From Methanobrevibacter thaueri (GTDB lineage Archaea > Methanobacteriota > Methanobacteria > Methanobacteriales > Methanobacteriaceae): DNA of 26,173 nt. Of this stretch, positions 7,065-15,234 are shown one piece after another. Location of the stretch: NCBI RefSeq assembly GCF_015062905.1, contig NZ_SUTK01000024.1:1-26173 (forward strand). The letters run 5' to 3'. Position 1 is the first letter of the stretch. Each line of letters opens with the position of its first letter. Both the position numbers and the translations under genes were made by a program. The notes under the pieces are model-generated. The model was given only the letters and a program-made list of their open reading frames with translations, searched no databases and had not been told where the DNA came from.

Positions 7065-9686
7065 TTGAACAAAAGAATATTGCTCACTTTGGTATTTGTT
7101 CTGGCTGTTGCATTATCAGTCGGTACGATATATGCAAGTGATGCAAATGTCACGGATTCATATGCTGCTAGCTCACCTGACAATGAAATGATCATAGCTA
7201 GTGATGAGGCATCTGAGTTACAGGCAACTGAATCTGTTGTTGATAATGATTCATCAAATGATGTTTTAAAATCTGAAAATTCAAGTACTTTATCAACTAA
7301 CATAGAAGACAGTAATGTCATAACAAGTGATAACAACAATAATGCCATATCAAACTCCATTGATATATCACAAACAATCACTGCAAAAGACGTTACTAAA
7401 TATTATAAGGGAACTGCAAAGTATACTGCTAAATTTTTATATACTAACGGCAGTGCAGTAGCCAATGCTGATATTCAATTTATATTAAAAGGTAAACTTT
7501 ATACTAAAAAGACCGATAGTAACGGTATTGCTTCCTTAGATCTTGACCTCGAACCTGGAACATATAGTGTTGTTGCTAAAAATATTTATTCTGGTTACTC
7601 TTTAACCAATACAATTAAAATTATGTCAACCATTGTTTCAGACGATTTGACAAAAGTGTATATGGACAGTAAAAAATATTCAGCCACTTTTCTTAAAAGC
7701 AATGGAAAAGTAGCGGCTAACAAGAAAGTAAGATTCCAAATCAACGGAAAAACATACAGTGTCAGAACTGACAGTAAAGGAGTAGCTAAGATATCCTTGA
7801 AAGATCTTCCTAAGGGAACTTATAAAATTGTATCATATAACAGGGATGGTTTAACACAAACTAATACTGTCAAAGTAGTTAAATCAGCAAAAACCTCATT
7901 AAAATCTTATAATTATATTTTCCTTACATCAGATAAAACTAAAAAAGTTAAGGTTAAATTACTCAATGAATTTGGTTATTCACCTGATAAGGGAAAAGTT
8001 ATCATAATGAAAATTGATGGAAAAAAATACACTGGAAAAACCAGCACATACGGTAAGGTTAAATTTAAATTGCCTGCACTCAAAGCTGGTGTTTATAAAG
8101 TTAAATTCAAATTCCCAAAAACTGGTTATTATAAGGGAAGCAGTGTAAAATATAGAATTACAGTAATTCCATCTAAAGACCCTACTTATGTTGTTAAAAG
8201 CACAACCACATTTGGTGAAGGAGCAGGAACAGCATTCAAAGTAGCCTTGACATCTGGAAATGTCCCAATAGCTTACAAACAGATTAAGCTTACTGTGAAT
8301 GGTCAATCATATGTCAAAACCACAAACGGCGACGGAATTGTTTCATTGCCAATTAATTTAAAGATTGGAACATACACAGTCAAATTCACTAATACGGCCA
8401 GTTCCAAAGTTAATGCAGTAACAGGGTCCACTCAGATTAAGGTTGTTAAAAGGACAGCAACTTCTCTTAGCTGGAAATCAGCAACTACCTTTTATCAGGG
8501 TACTCAATCCAGTAAATTGTTGCTTCTTGATTCCAAGAGCAAACCAATATCAGGTGCAACTGTTAAACTGACAGTCAACTCAAAAGATTATACTGGCAAA
8601 ACTGATTCAAATGGTTATGTAACAATTAGTGCCAGCTTCACTCCTGGAACATATAGCGTTTCATATCAATTTGGCGGAGATAACTTAAATCTTCCAACTA
8701 CTGCCTCAACAAAGCTGACTGTTAAGAAAATTGATACCATATCAATTAAGAATGTCGTTGCAGGTGCAAAAACAATCAAATCATATTTTGAGAAGAATAA
8801 CAAATTGCCTACTACAGTAACTACTGGTGGAATCACATTTAAAACACCTGAATTCCTGTATGTTATGAGTGAGGCTATTGCAAACTTGGGTAGCTCCAAT
8901 ACTGCTAATGTTGCTATATTAACCGGAGTCAAAGCACCTACTTCACCTAGTGGAGATACTATCAATTCAGTTGAATTATATAAGAAAGATTATATAACTG
9001 TAGCTAAAAATGCGGTAACCTTTATTAAAAACAATAAACAGGCACCGAATTACGCTAACTCAGCTGTTGGAAAAATCATCTACAGTGAATTGGTCGATGC
9101 GTTCTCCAGGATTTTAGCATTTTACGGTAATAATGATAATTACTTACCAAACTACTGTGTAATTACATATGGTTCTGGATCTTCAAGTTCACAAGGGGGA
9201 ACTGGTTTAAATGAGAAAAATACTGTAAAAGATACAAGTATTTATCTTAAATCTACAAGTAACTGTCAAGTTGGAAGTACAACTATTAAAAAAGCAGTAG
9301 CTAGTGCTATTGGCGACAGAACTGATGCTACCGCAAAAGCTAAGGCAATTTACAACTTTGTAAGGGATTCCATATCATACAGTTTCTATTATGATACCCA
9401 TTATGGTGCTGTAGGTACCTATAACAATGGTGCAGGAAACTGTGTAGACCAAGCACACTTGCTCGTTGCAATGTACAGAACCGCAGGACTTCCTGCAAGA
9501 TATGTTCACGGAACATGTACATTCTCCAGTGGAAGTACATATGGTCACGTATGGGCTCAAGTATTAATTGGTAATAATTGGCATGTTGTAGACCCAACAA
9601 GTTCAAGAAATTCATTTGGAACTATAGTTAATTGGAATACTAATTCATATTCCTTCCAAGGAACTTATGCAAGTCTTCCATTCTAG
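7065..9686 (+). CDS. Secreted adhesin-like protein: five Ig-like repeats, pseudomurein-binding-type repeats and transglutaminase-fold domain
   Basis: This is an 873-residue paralogue of the upstream gene, also starting at TTG after GGAGGT. The signal peptide (about 1-25, ending TIYA) and an Asp/Ser/Asn-rich stretch precede five Ig-like repeats (about 105-556). Two segments absent from the first paralogue follow. Residues 557-605 match the pseudomurein-binding repeat pattern (helix, then KSYFEKNNKLP, TGG, EFLYVMSEAI), and 642-690 look like a more diverged copy (FIKNNKQAPNY). A Gly/Ser linker (about 704-712) leads to the transglutaminase-fold domain with Cys793, His828 and Asp843. The binding repeats suggest it docks on pseudomurein while the catalytic domain acts on peptide cross-links or on a partner protein. 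Whether it remodels the own wall, attacks neighbours or cross-links surface proteins cannot be told from sequence. Confidence 0.88.
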   Translation: MNKRILLTLVFVLAVALSVGTIYASDANVTDSYAASSPDNEMIIASDEASELQATESVVDNDSSNDVLKSENSSTLSTNIEDSNVITSDNNNNAISNSIDISQTITAKDVTKYYKGTAKYTAKFLYTNGSAVANADIQFILKGKLYTKKTDSNGIASLDLDLEPGTYSVVAKNIYSGYSLTNTIKIMSTIVSDDLTKVYMDSKKYSATFLKSNGKVAANKKVRFQINGKTYSVRTDSKGVAKISLKDLPKGTYKIVSYNRDGLTQTNTVKVVKSAKTSLKSYNYIFLTSDKTKKVKVKLLNEFGYSPDKGKVIIMKIDGKKYTGKTSTYGKVKFKLPALKAGVYKVKFKFPKTGYYKGSSVKYRITVIPSKDPTYVVKSTTTFGEGAGTAFKVALTSGNVPIAYKQIKLTVNGQSYVKTTNGDGIVSLPINLKIGTYTVKFTNTASSKVNAVTGSTQIKVVKRTATSLSWKSATTFYQGTQSSKLLLLDSKSKPISGATVKLTVNSKDYTGKTDSNGYVTISASFTPGTYSVSYQFGGDNLNLPTTASTKLTVKKIDTISIKNVVAGAKTIKSYFEKNNKLPTTVTTGGITFKTPEFLYVMSEAIANLGSSNTANVAILTGVKAPTSPSGDTINSVELYKKDYITVAKNAVTFIKNNKQAPNYANSAVGKIIYSELVDAFSRILAFYGNNDNYLPNYCVITYGSGSSSSQGGTGLNEKNTVKDTSIYLKSTSNCQVGSTTIKKAVASAIGDRTDATAKAKAIYNFVRDSISYSFYYDTHYGAVGTYNNGAGNCVDQAHLLVAMYRTAGLPARYVHGTCTFSSGSTYGHVWAQVLIGNNWHVVDPTSSRNSFGTIVNWNTNSYSFQGTYASLPF

Positions 9687-9696
9687 TTAACTATAT

Positions 9697-9715
9697 TCTT
9701 TTTTTCTTTTTTTTT
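9697..9715 (+). terminator. U-tract terminator after adhesin paralogue 2
   Basis: Two runs (T7 and T9) separated by one C directly follow the stop codon, in the 33-nt gap to the convergent CARF-HEPN gene. Confidence 0.6.
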
Positions 9716-9719
9716 AAAA

Positions 9720-11015
9720 TTAAGAATTCTTGTTAAATTTTAGTTTTAAATCAAATTTTGCAAATCTTGTTTGATTTAGGAATTTTTTCATGTCCTTATC
9801 CAATGAATAGGACAGATTGAGAACTATCTTTAGGAATTCGTCAAAGTCCTTTTTGGTCAGGGAATCAAGCCCATGGGCTAAAATGGAATAGTTTCTTTTT
9901 TTGGTTAAATCCTTGATTTTTGATTTGTTTTCAATGAAATATTTTCCCAAATCATTTCCCAGTTCATTTAAAAGTAGAAAATCTTTTTCCAGTCCGATTC
10001 TTATTTTTCCATCTTCCCTTGTTTTTTCAAGTTCCAATATGAACTCATCAGACACATTGTTCTGCTTGAGTATTGAAACGTCAATGTCTGAGCTTTTGAT
10101 GTTATATTTTGTCAGTTCGATTTGTGCAATCAGTTCAAATGACCGGTATAATCGTGCTATCGCATCATCATACTTGAACTCTTCGGACCTTCTTATTGAA
10201 TTATTAATCAGGCTTGCAAGAATATAGCAGTTTTTCAGATTGACTGATCTTGAGTTCATGATGTTTCCGAGGGCTTTCAGATTGAATTTGATGTCGTTTT
10301 TGATATCGCTTAGCTCAATGTGATTGGCATCAACTTTTCTTAGATTGTCATATGCCTCTTCAAAATCCATATTGTCCCATGCGTAATAGGCCTTGCAGAG
10401 ATGCAGCAGTGATTCCTTATGGATGTTCAAGTCAACGATATAATTCAGCATATCAATGCATGCCATGAAACGGTTTGCATTGAAATTGTATCTGGTTCTC
10501 ATAAGGACAAATTTGTCATATATCTTGTAGATGTTCTGGTAGTTGATTATTTCAGTTCCTCTTGAAACCTCTCCTGTTGACCTGTCTCCGCCCACTGAAA
10601 TCAGGTCCTTTGAATAGAACATTCCGCAGCTGGCCATTGCCGCTGACATTGTTTTGGTTCCGGAAGTGTAATCCATTATTATTTTATAATCATTCTCATC
10701 ATCAATGTAATCAAATTCCCATATCTTGGATTCATATGCTTCAAAACATGTATTCAAATCATCAATTGCACTTATTTCAACAATCTGATAATCCTCGCCG
10801 GCTATAAATTCATCGTTATCCATTGTGAACAATTCTTCAATATATCCAATGGTTTCCTTTGATTTGTCGGATGCAAAAAATACAACATGGATCGGACGAA
10901 TCTTTTCAATGGTATAATATAATTTTCGGGCAAGAGTTTTTGAGCTCTCTTCGCTTGAATTTAAATTTGTGCCGGTTCCAACTGTCATGAACAGGACTAC
11001 TTCCTTTCTTTTCAT
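9720..11015 (-). CDS. Standalone CARF-HEPN protein of the Cas02710 (TIGR02710) type
   Basis: This 431-residue cytosolic protein has an N-terminal Rossmann-like CARF pattern: MTVGTG at 10-15 after the first strand, VVFFASDKSKET (44-55), DYTSGTKTMSA at 115-125 and VGGDR at 141-145. These are hallmarks of the Cas02710/TIGR02710 group. The C-terminal half is helical and includes the ARLYRSFELIAQ helix typical of the group. It also has an R-x6-H motif, Arg374 to His381 (RNYSILAH), which fits a HEPN ribonuclease active site. Family knowledge suggests a cyclic-oligonucleotide-sensing domain controlling an RNase. No CRISPR array or other cas gene is in the window. It starts 9 nt after the stop of the M14-like peptidase gene, so the two are probably co-transcribed. 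Its ligand and substrate are unknown. Confidence 0.82.
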   Translation of the reverse strand: MKRKEVVLFMTVGTGTNLNSSEESSKTLARKLYYTIEKIRPIHVVFFASDKSKETIGYIEELFTMDNDEFIAGEDYQIVEISAIDDLNTCFEAYESKIWEFDYIDDENDYKIIMDYTSGTKTMSAAMASCGMFYSKDLISVGGDRSTGEVSRGTEIINYQNIYKIYDKFVLMRTRYNFNANRFMACIDMLNYIVDLNIHKESLLHLCKAYYAWDNMDFEEAYDNLRKVDANHIELSDIKNDIKFNLKALGNIMNSRSVNLKNCYILASLINNSIRRSEEFKYDDAIARLYRSFELIAQIELTKYNIKSSDIDVSILKQNNVSDEFILELEKTREDGKIRIGLEKDFLLLNELGNDLGKYFIENKSKIKDLTKKRNYSILAHGLDSLTKKDFDEFLKIVLNLSYSLDKDMKKFLNQTRFAKFDLKLKFNKNS

Positions 11016-11024
11016 AGTATCACT

Positions 11025-11708
11025 TTAAATATTCTCTGCAATAAGATTGAATAATTCCTTGGTCTTTCCGGTTGCGGTGCTCTCCCAAATGTCTTCAGGT
11101 ATCTCATACACGAATGTCGGATAGCCTGCCTGTGCAATAGGTTTTGAAACCAGAACGGCTGAGGTGGATTTGTATGTTTCATTGCCTGTCACTGGATAAT
11201 AGTTGAAGTCGCTTCTTTCACTGATTTTTTCTGCAATGCTCACTGAGGAATCATCCATTTCTGGGGTGGCAAGGTAGAATCCTTCGCCGTAATCTGCGTT
11301 ATGTGAATGGCTGATTATGACCGCATCTGCATCGGAAGCGGTTACATTCGGATTGACATAGTCATGCACCAGACTTTCTCCGTTTGCCCTTCCCTGCTCA
11401 TAGTCTTCAGGGCTGTCGGTCACGGTCACCTTATAGTTGATTATCTTGACATTGTCGTTTCCGTATTCTCTCGCTGCTTGGATTTCAGGGTCCATTGACA
11501 GTGTTTCCCTTGGATGTATTCCGGTTATCAGGGCAATGCAGGTAGTTGCGTTTTCATTTCCAGCTGTTCCGACTTCCACTGTTCCGATACTTGTATTGGC
11601 AATTGTAGTGTATTGGATTTCAGGATATCTTGCGCTTTCAAAAAATACTATTCCGCCTATAACCAATAGGATCACTACGATAAATATTATCTTTGTTGAC
11701 CTTTGCAC
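11025..11708 (-). CDS. Membrane-anchored M14-like zinc carboxypeptidase family protein
   Basis: This 227-residue protein has an N-terminal hydrophobic anchor (about 7-23), with the rest probably outside the cell. Metal-site motifs of the M14/aspartoacylase fold are visible: His65-x2-Glu68 in GIHPRE, a candidate third ligand His134 (ISHSH), Arg107 in QGRANGESLVHDYVNPN, and a candidate catalytic Glu202 in TFVYEIPE. A zinc-dependent peptidase or amidase acting on wall peptides or small amides is plausible, but the substrate is not shown. The start is GTG at 11708 with AGGTGA 4 nt upstream; the ATG one base away opens a wrong frame. The CARF-HEPN gene follows after 9 nt, an odd pairing of an ectoenzyme with an RNA-level effector. 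Confidence 0.72.
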   Translation of the reverse strand: MQRSTKIIFIVVILLVIGGIVFFESARYPEIQYTTIANTSIGTVEVGTAGNENATTCIALITGIHPRETLSMDPEIQAAREYGNDNVKIINYKVTVTDSPEDYEQGRANGESLVHDYVNPNVTASDADAVIISHSHNADYGEGFYLATPEMDDSSVSIAEKISERSDFNYYPVTGNETYKSTSAVLVSKPIAQAGYPTFVYEIPEDIWESTATGKTKELFNLIAENI

Positions 11709-11794
11709 ATTTTCACCTTTAATAATATTTTTTTATTAATATCAATTAAAAATTTTGTGAAAATGAGAGGGTAAGGTGCAAAAATAAGATTTAA

Positions 11795-11843
11795 AATAAA
11801 AAAATAAGTGTATGTCCCGGCACAAAACTGCGCTCGGGACATA
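11795..11843 (-). terminator. Hairpin plus U-tract terminator after the MFS gene
   Basis: ATGTCCCG (11812-11819) pairs with CGGGACAT (11835-11842), extended by one flanking T-A pair and an inner G-U pair. Read on the minus strand, the hairpin is followed by a T-rich tract (about 11797-11806). It lies just downstream of the MFS stop codon. Confidence 0.7.
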
Positions 11844-11852
11844 TTATTCAGT

Positions 11853-13238
11853 TTATCGGTCTGTGTTGAACTTATCTGATGACCTGATTCCGACAAGTGA
11901 CGCAAATACCGCCAGGATGCATGCAACGGTACAGATTAAACAGATGGTTTGTGATGCCTGTATAATCATAGCTGCATATTGAGGATCCAATTTCAGGCTG
12001 CCCATCACCCATGCGAACACCAATGTCAAAAGTCCCAAACTCATGGTCTGGCCTATTGTTCTCATTGTTGCCTGTGACGCTGATGCGGTTGGAGCATCCT
12101 TTGGAGGAACTGAACTCATGATTGCGTTCATGTTCGGACTTGAAAAGAGTCCCATTCCTATACCCTGCAATACCATTGCAAGAACGACTATATAAAGCGG
12201 GGTGTCGCCTGTAAGGAAGGTTAGAATCGCCAATGCTACAGCAGCTATTCCGATTCCCAATGCAGCCAGCTTTTGCGGATGAATCTTGTCTGAAAGCTTG
12301 CCTGCGTTAGGGGCCATAATTGCCATGATGATTGGGGTTATGATAAGTATCATTCCGGACATCTGTGCATTCCAACCCCTTACATACTGGAAGTGGTAGT
12401 TAAGGATTGTTGTCACTACCATAATTGCCAGATAGCTGCACAATGCTGCAATGTTGGATGATGTGAACTTCTTGTTTTTGAACAGGTTCATGTTGAATAC
12501 CGGAGATTTTTGCCTTAGCTCGTACCATCCGAATATTATGAGCAGGATGATTCCCGCAAGTGTCAATATTTTGCCTGTTGTTGTGATTAATGTTGTAAAT
12601 CCATAGATGAATGATAAAATTCCGATTCCATATAAAATGGAACCTGCAATATCGATTTTGTCTTTTTCATATGTTTTCCATTCTTGAGGTATCTTTAATA
12701 TCATCAGGATGATGCACAATACCAAAAATGGAATTACAAAATAAAACATTGATCTCCATCCCAGGTTGTGGACCAGAAATCCGCAGATTACCGGTGACAG
12801 GGAAGTTGCCAGATATACTCCTGTCACTGTAAAGCCCAGTGCCTTTCCACGATTTTGCGGCTTGACCGCATGCACTACCATTGCCATTGCGGACACGTTA
12901 AGGAATGCTACGCCCGCTCCCTGAATTATCCTGAATATCAGGAATGATTCGGTTGAAAAGGATATGCATGCTCCGATTGAACCTATAAGGAACACCAGGA
13001 TTCCTGCAAGCAGTGACTTTTTAACTCCGAACTTTCCTGAAATTTGTCCTGCAGGCACTGTAAATACAGCAACCACAAGGAAAAATATTGTTGGAATCCA
13101 ATTCTGTATAACATTATTCATTGCAAAGTCCTGTGCTATCGCCGGAACACCTATTATTATTCCATTTGATAGAAAGACTGCAAAAAATGATGTTATGAAT
13201 GATATGAATACTATATATGTTTCAAATTCTATTTTCAT
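11853..13238 (-). CDS. MFS drug/solute exporter, 14-TM DHA2 (EmrB/QacA-like) type
   Basis: This 461-residue protein has about 14 hydrophobic segments along its length, the number expected for the DHA2 branch of proton-driven multidrug exporters. The first helix ends SNGIIIGVPAIAQDF. Motif A is present as AGQISGKFGVKKSLL, followed by FRIIQGAGVAFLN, and a motif C-like stretch ends SPVICGFLVHNLGW. A Shine-Dalgarno (GAGGGAG) precedes the ATG. It lies 15 nt downstream of a MarR-type regulator on the same strand, the usual layout for a drug-responsive efflux operon. The exported compound is unknown; toxic organic compounds or bile-like molecules would fit a gut methanogen but are not shown by the sequence. 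Confidence 0.9.
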   Translation of the reverse strand: MKIEFETYIVFISFITSFFAVFLSNGIIIGVPAIAQDFAMNNVIQNWIPTIFFLVVAVFTVPAGQISGKFGVKKSLLAGILVFLIGSIGACISFSTESFLIFRIIQGAGVAFLNVSAMAMVVHAVKPQNRGKALGFTVTGVYLATSLSPVICGFLVHNLGWRSMFYFVIPFLVLCIILMILKIPQEWKTYEKDKIDIAGSILYGIGILSFIYGFTTLITTTGKILTLAGIILLIIFGWYELRQKSPVFNMNLFKNKKFTSSNIAALCSYLAIMVVTTILNYHFQYVRGWNAQMSGMILIITPIIMAIMAPNAGKLSDKIHPQKLAALGIGIAAVALAILTFLTGDTPLYIVVLAMVLQGIGMGLFSSPNMNAIMSSVPPKDAPTASASQATMRTIGQTMSLGLLTLVFAWVMGSLKLDPQYAAMIIQASQTICLICTVACILAVFASLVGIRSSDKFNTDR

Positions 13239-13253
13239 TTTTTCTCCCTCTTT

Positions 13254-13703
13254 TTAATTATCTTCAATGAGTTTCATTCCGTTTATGGCTATTTCTTTTA
13301 TTCTCTTTTTTATTTCAATGTCATTGTCCGTTATTCCCACTTCTTTTTCCCATTCCCTTGATATCTTTCTGTATTCTGGAACCAGGTCTTTTCCTTTTTC
13401 TGTTGTATTCAGCATGTATTTACGTCTGTTTTCTGGATTGACCTGTCTTTTAATAAATCCATTGTCTTCCAGTTTTTTTAACGATTTGGCGATATTCCCC
13501 TTGCTTAAGCCAAACATATTTACCAAATCTTCCTGAGAACAGTCTGGATTGTCGTATATGAACATGATATATCTCACGTCATGACCCAAATCAAGTTCGT
13601 TGAATTTTGATTTCATATATTTCTGCTGGTTCAGGGATATATTATGAATCCATGCGATAAAAGGCGAAGTGTCTTTTATTGCCTGAAAACTTTCATCTTC
13701 CAT
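13254..13703 (-). CDS. MarR-family transcriptional regulator
   Basis: This 149-residue protein starts at ATG 13703. A GTG at 13712 extends the frame by three codons but overlaps the Shine-Dalgarno AGGTGA that sits 5-6 nt before the ATG, so the ATG is preferred. The winged-helix core is clear: a helix with CSQEDLVNMFGLSKGNIAKSL and the recognition helix leading into KKLEDNGFIKRQ, then the wing with NPENRRKYMLNTTEKG. N- and C-terminal helices would form the dimer interface. It is the first gene of an operon with the MFS exporter. A perfect palindrome overlaps the upstream promoter, consistent with ligand-relieved autorepression. The ligand is unknown. Confidence 0.9.
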   Translation of the reverse strand: MEDESFQAIKDTSPFIAWIHNISLNQQKYMKSKFNELDLGHDVRYIMFIYDNPDCSQEDLVNMFGLSKGNIAKSLKKLEDNGFIKRQVNPENRRKYMLNTTEKGKDLVPEYRKISREWEKEVGITDNDIEIKKRIKEIAINGMKLIEDN

Positions 13704-13733
13704 ATTTTTCACCTGATGATATTATGTTTTTTA

Positions 13734-13776
13734 AATAATATAAATGTTTCATATGAAACAGTTAAAAATGAAACAG
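13734..13776 (-). promoter_or_regulatory. MarR promoter with overlapping palindromic operator
   Basis: A minus-strand TATA-like element (ATTTATATTATT, 13734-13745) directly abuts a perfect 16-nt palindrome, TGTTTCATATGAAACA (13745-13760). A half-site TGAAACAG follows at 13769-13776 and a related TGTTTCAATGAAAT at 13831-13844. A dimer on the palindrome would block TBP/TFB access, so repression of marR-MFS is the likely effect. Confidence 0.68.
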
Positions 13777-14161
13777 TTATTTTCTTTCTTCAGAATCGAT
13801 TATTATTTAAAACAATAACTTTATATACTATGTTTCAATGAAATCAATTTTACAAATCTACAACAATATTTTAAAGCCATTACAATTGGATTAACATTAA
13901 ATAGGATAAGATAAATACTAATTATAGGAAATTTTTTCATCCATGATTTCTTGTTTGTGGCGATTAAATTGAAAAGGAAAATTATGGTGATTTGTAAAGT
14001 ATCTTTATATCAATATAACGGTTATTTATTTTATGGTTATTTTAAATAAAATCAAGTTATTCAATCGACATTTGCATTAACACATATGCAATAGAATTTT
14101 AATGCAATATTTAATTGGGGATATATATCAAACACTTTAGTAATCAAATTTCATGCAATAA
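13777..14161. other. AT-rich intergenic region
   Basis: Beyond the MarR sites, no gene is seen from about 13850 to 14110. A TATA-like stretch (ATATATATC, 14121-14129) near the right end could serve the small ORF at 14174. Confidence 0.5.
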
Positions 14162-14173
14162 ATGGTGGTGGCA

Positions 14174-14353
14174 ATGAAAAATCATATTAGCGGCAGCATA
14201 TACGATACATTTTACATAATGAAGGATATCAATTATCAGCTTAACAATCCACTGGATACAAAAAAAGCTCCAAAATTTGATTTGAATATCCTAAGATTCA
14301 AAAGCAAATCAAAAATCAGCAGGAATAGCAGAATCAAATTTATTTTAATCTAA
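14174..14353 (+). CDS. Possible 59-residue basic small protein
   Basis: The ORF starts at ATG 14174, preceded by GGTGGTGG (14164-14171) as a possible Shine-Dalgarno. A TATA-like element at 14121-14129 would place transcription about 20-25 nt upstream of the start. The product (MKNHISGSIYDTFYIMKDIN...) is basic in its second half (RFKSKSKISRNSR), without signal peptide or membrane segment. An upstream ATG at 14162 would overlap the Shine-Dalgarno. Its stop overlaps the convergent TPR-HIRAN gene by 9 nt. I do not recognise it; the promoter-SD spacing is the only support, so it may be a chance ORF. Confidence 0.38.
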   Translation: MKNHISGSIYDTFYIMKDINYQLNNPLDTKKAPKFDLNILRFKSKSKISRNSRIKFILI

Positions 14354-15157
14354 AAGCTTGGCTATTACATATTCCCCAAGGAAAACGAACTGAATCTCAA
14401 TTTTTTGATCATCTGCTATCATATTTCGTATGTTGCTGGCGCTTTTGACCTCATCAATTAATGTGTAATCATTATTTGCAACATAGCCAACGGTTTTGCC
14501 GTCATATACAACTGCCACCGCATCGCTGTCATGTTCGTTGTCATCATCCTTGACCAAACTCAAAACATCGCCTGTTTTAGGTGTGAAACCATAAAAGTCG
14601 CAGCCAACTACATTCACCAAAGTGTCATGGGTACTGTTCAGATATTCGCATTGCGCTTCAAATTCCTTGAGCCTGTCAAATTCCTTATAGGCAGTAAGAT
14701 AGCACCTGTGGGCATCTACAAGCATCTCCAACGCTTCAAGAATCTCAGCCTTCAGAAAATAGACTTCAGAAGGATCCTCTCCATCGGGAAGATTGTCTAT
14801 TGCACAGTCGATCAGCTTCAGGGCCTTGTCGTAGTTCGCTTCGGGGAAAAATGTGACCTTGGCCCATCCATACAGGCAGTTGGCCCTGTTCAGTTGAATG
14901 TCTGATGACTGGTGAAGATTAAGAGCATTGTCAAAGCACTCGAGGGATTCATCGAACCTGCCGAGATTTTCCAATATGATTCCCTTAAGGTTCAGATTGC
15001 CGTAGCTGTAATCTGTTTCCAATAACTTGTTTACTTCAATTAATGCCTTGTCAAATTCCTTTTCCTTAATCAGATGGTCAATTTTTGGAGTCTCTGAAAC
15101 CTTAAACCTTGCCTGGCCGCCATCATCAGCATAATCAATATACAAGTAATCCTTCAT
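14345..15157 (-). CDS. TPR protein with C-terminal HIRAN-type domain
   Basis: This 270-residue cytosolic protein has several tetratricopeptide-like helical pairs between about 26 and 165 (FDKALIEVNKLLETD, NLKGIILENLGRFDESLECFDNAL, YDKALKLIDCAIDNL, EVYFLKAEILEAL). The C-terminal 90 residues (179-270) read as a HIRAN domain: VNVVGCDFYG, then LVKDDDNEHDSDAVAV (202-216) and VGYVANND (223-230), ending in an IQFVFLGEYVIAKLL strand. In eukaryotes HIRAN binds DNA 3' ends in fork-remodelling helicases, and in prokaryotes it occurs alone or fused to other modules. A TPR scaffold that recruits partners to damaged or single-stranded DNA is a reasonable guess, not shown. It diverges from the flavoprotein gene with a shared 77-nt promoter region. 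Confidence 0.78.
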   Translation of the reverse strand: MKDYLYIDYADDGGQARFKVSETPKIDHLIKEKEFDKALIEVNKLLETDYSYGNLNLKGIILENLGRFDESLECFDNALNLHQSSDIQLNRANCLYGWAKVTFFPEANYDKALKLIDCAIDNLPDGEDPSEVYFLKAEILEALEMLVDAHRCYLTAYKEFDRLKEFEAQCEYLNSTHDTLVNVVGCDFYGFTPKTGDVLSLVKDDDNEHDSDAVAVVYDGKTVGYVANNDYTLIDEVKSASNIRNMIADDQKIEIQFVFLGEYVIAKLLD

Positions 15158-15234
15158 AATATAATTTCTTTTTCAAATCATTAATTAACTTTTATATTTG
15201 AATAAAACAAATATTATTTAAGAGGTTGGAAAAA
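15158..15234. promoter_or_regulatory. Divergent promoter region
   Basis: A single AT-rich stretch reads as TTTTATATTTG on the plus strand (about 15190-15200) and as CAAATATAAAAG on the minus strand, so the two divergent promoters probably share it. GAGGTTG (15222-15228) is the Shine-Dalgarno of the flavoprotein and marks ATG 15235 as its start. Confidence 0.5.

Noticed and set aside
9340..9615. Minus-strand ORFs within the transglutaminase domain of adhesin paralogue 2
   Set aside because: They are shadows of the strongly supported plus-strand domain.
9720..11015. A nearby CRISPR array for the CARF-HEPN protein
   Set aside because: I looked for regularly spaced direct repeats across the window's intergenic regions and saw none.
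11687..11926. 79-residue minus-strand ORF between the MFS and M14-like genes
   Set aside because: It overlaps the MFS C-terminus, crosses the terminator hairpin and ends inside the start of the next gene; no Shine-Dalgarno or family pattern.
13644..13841. 65-residue plus-strand ORF over the marR start
   Set aside because: It is antisense to marR and runs through the operator; its Phe/Leu-rich product is typical of AT-rich antisense sequence.
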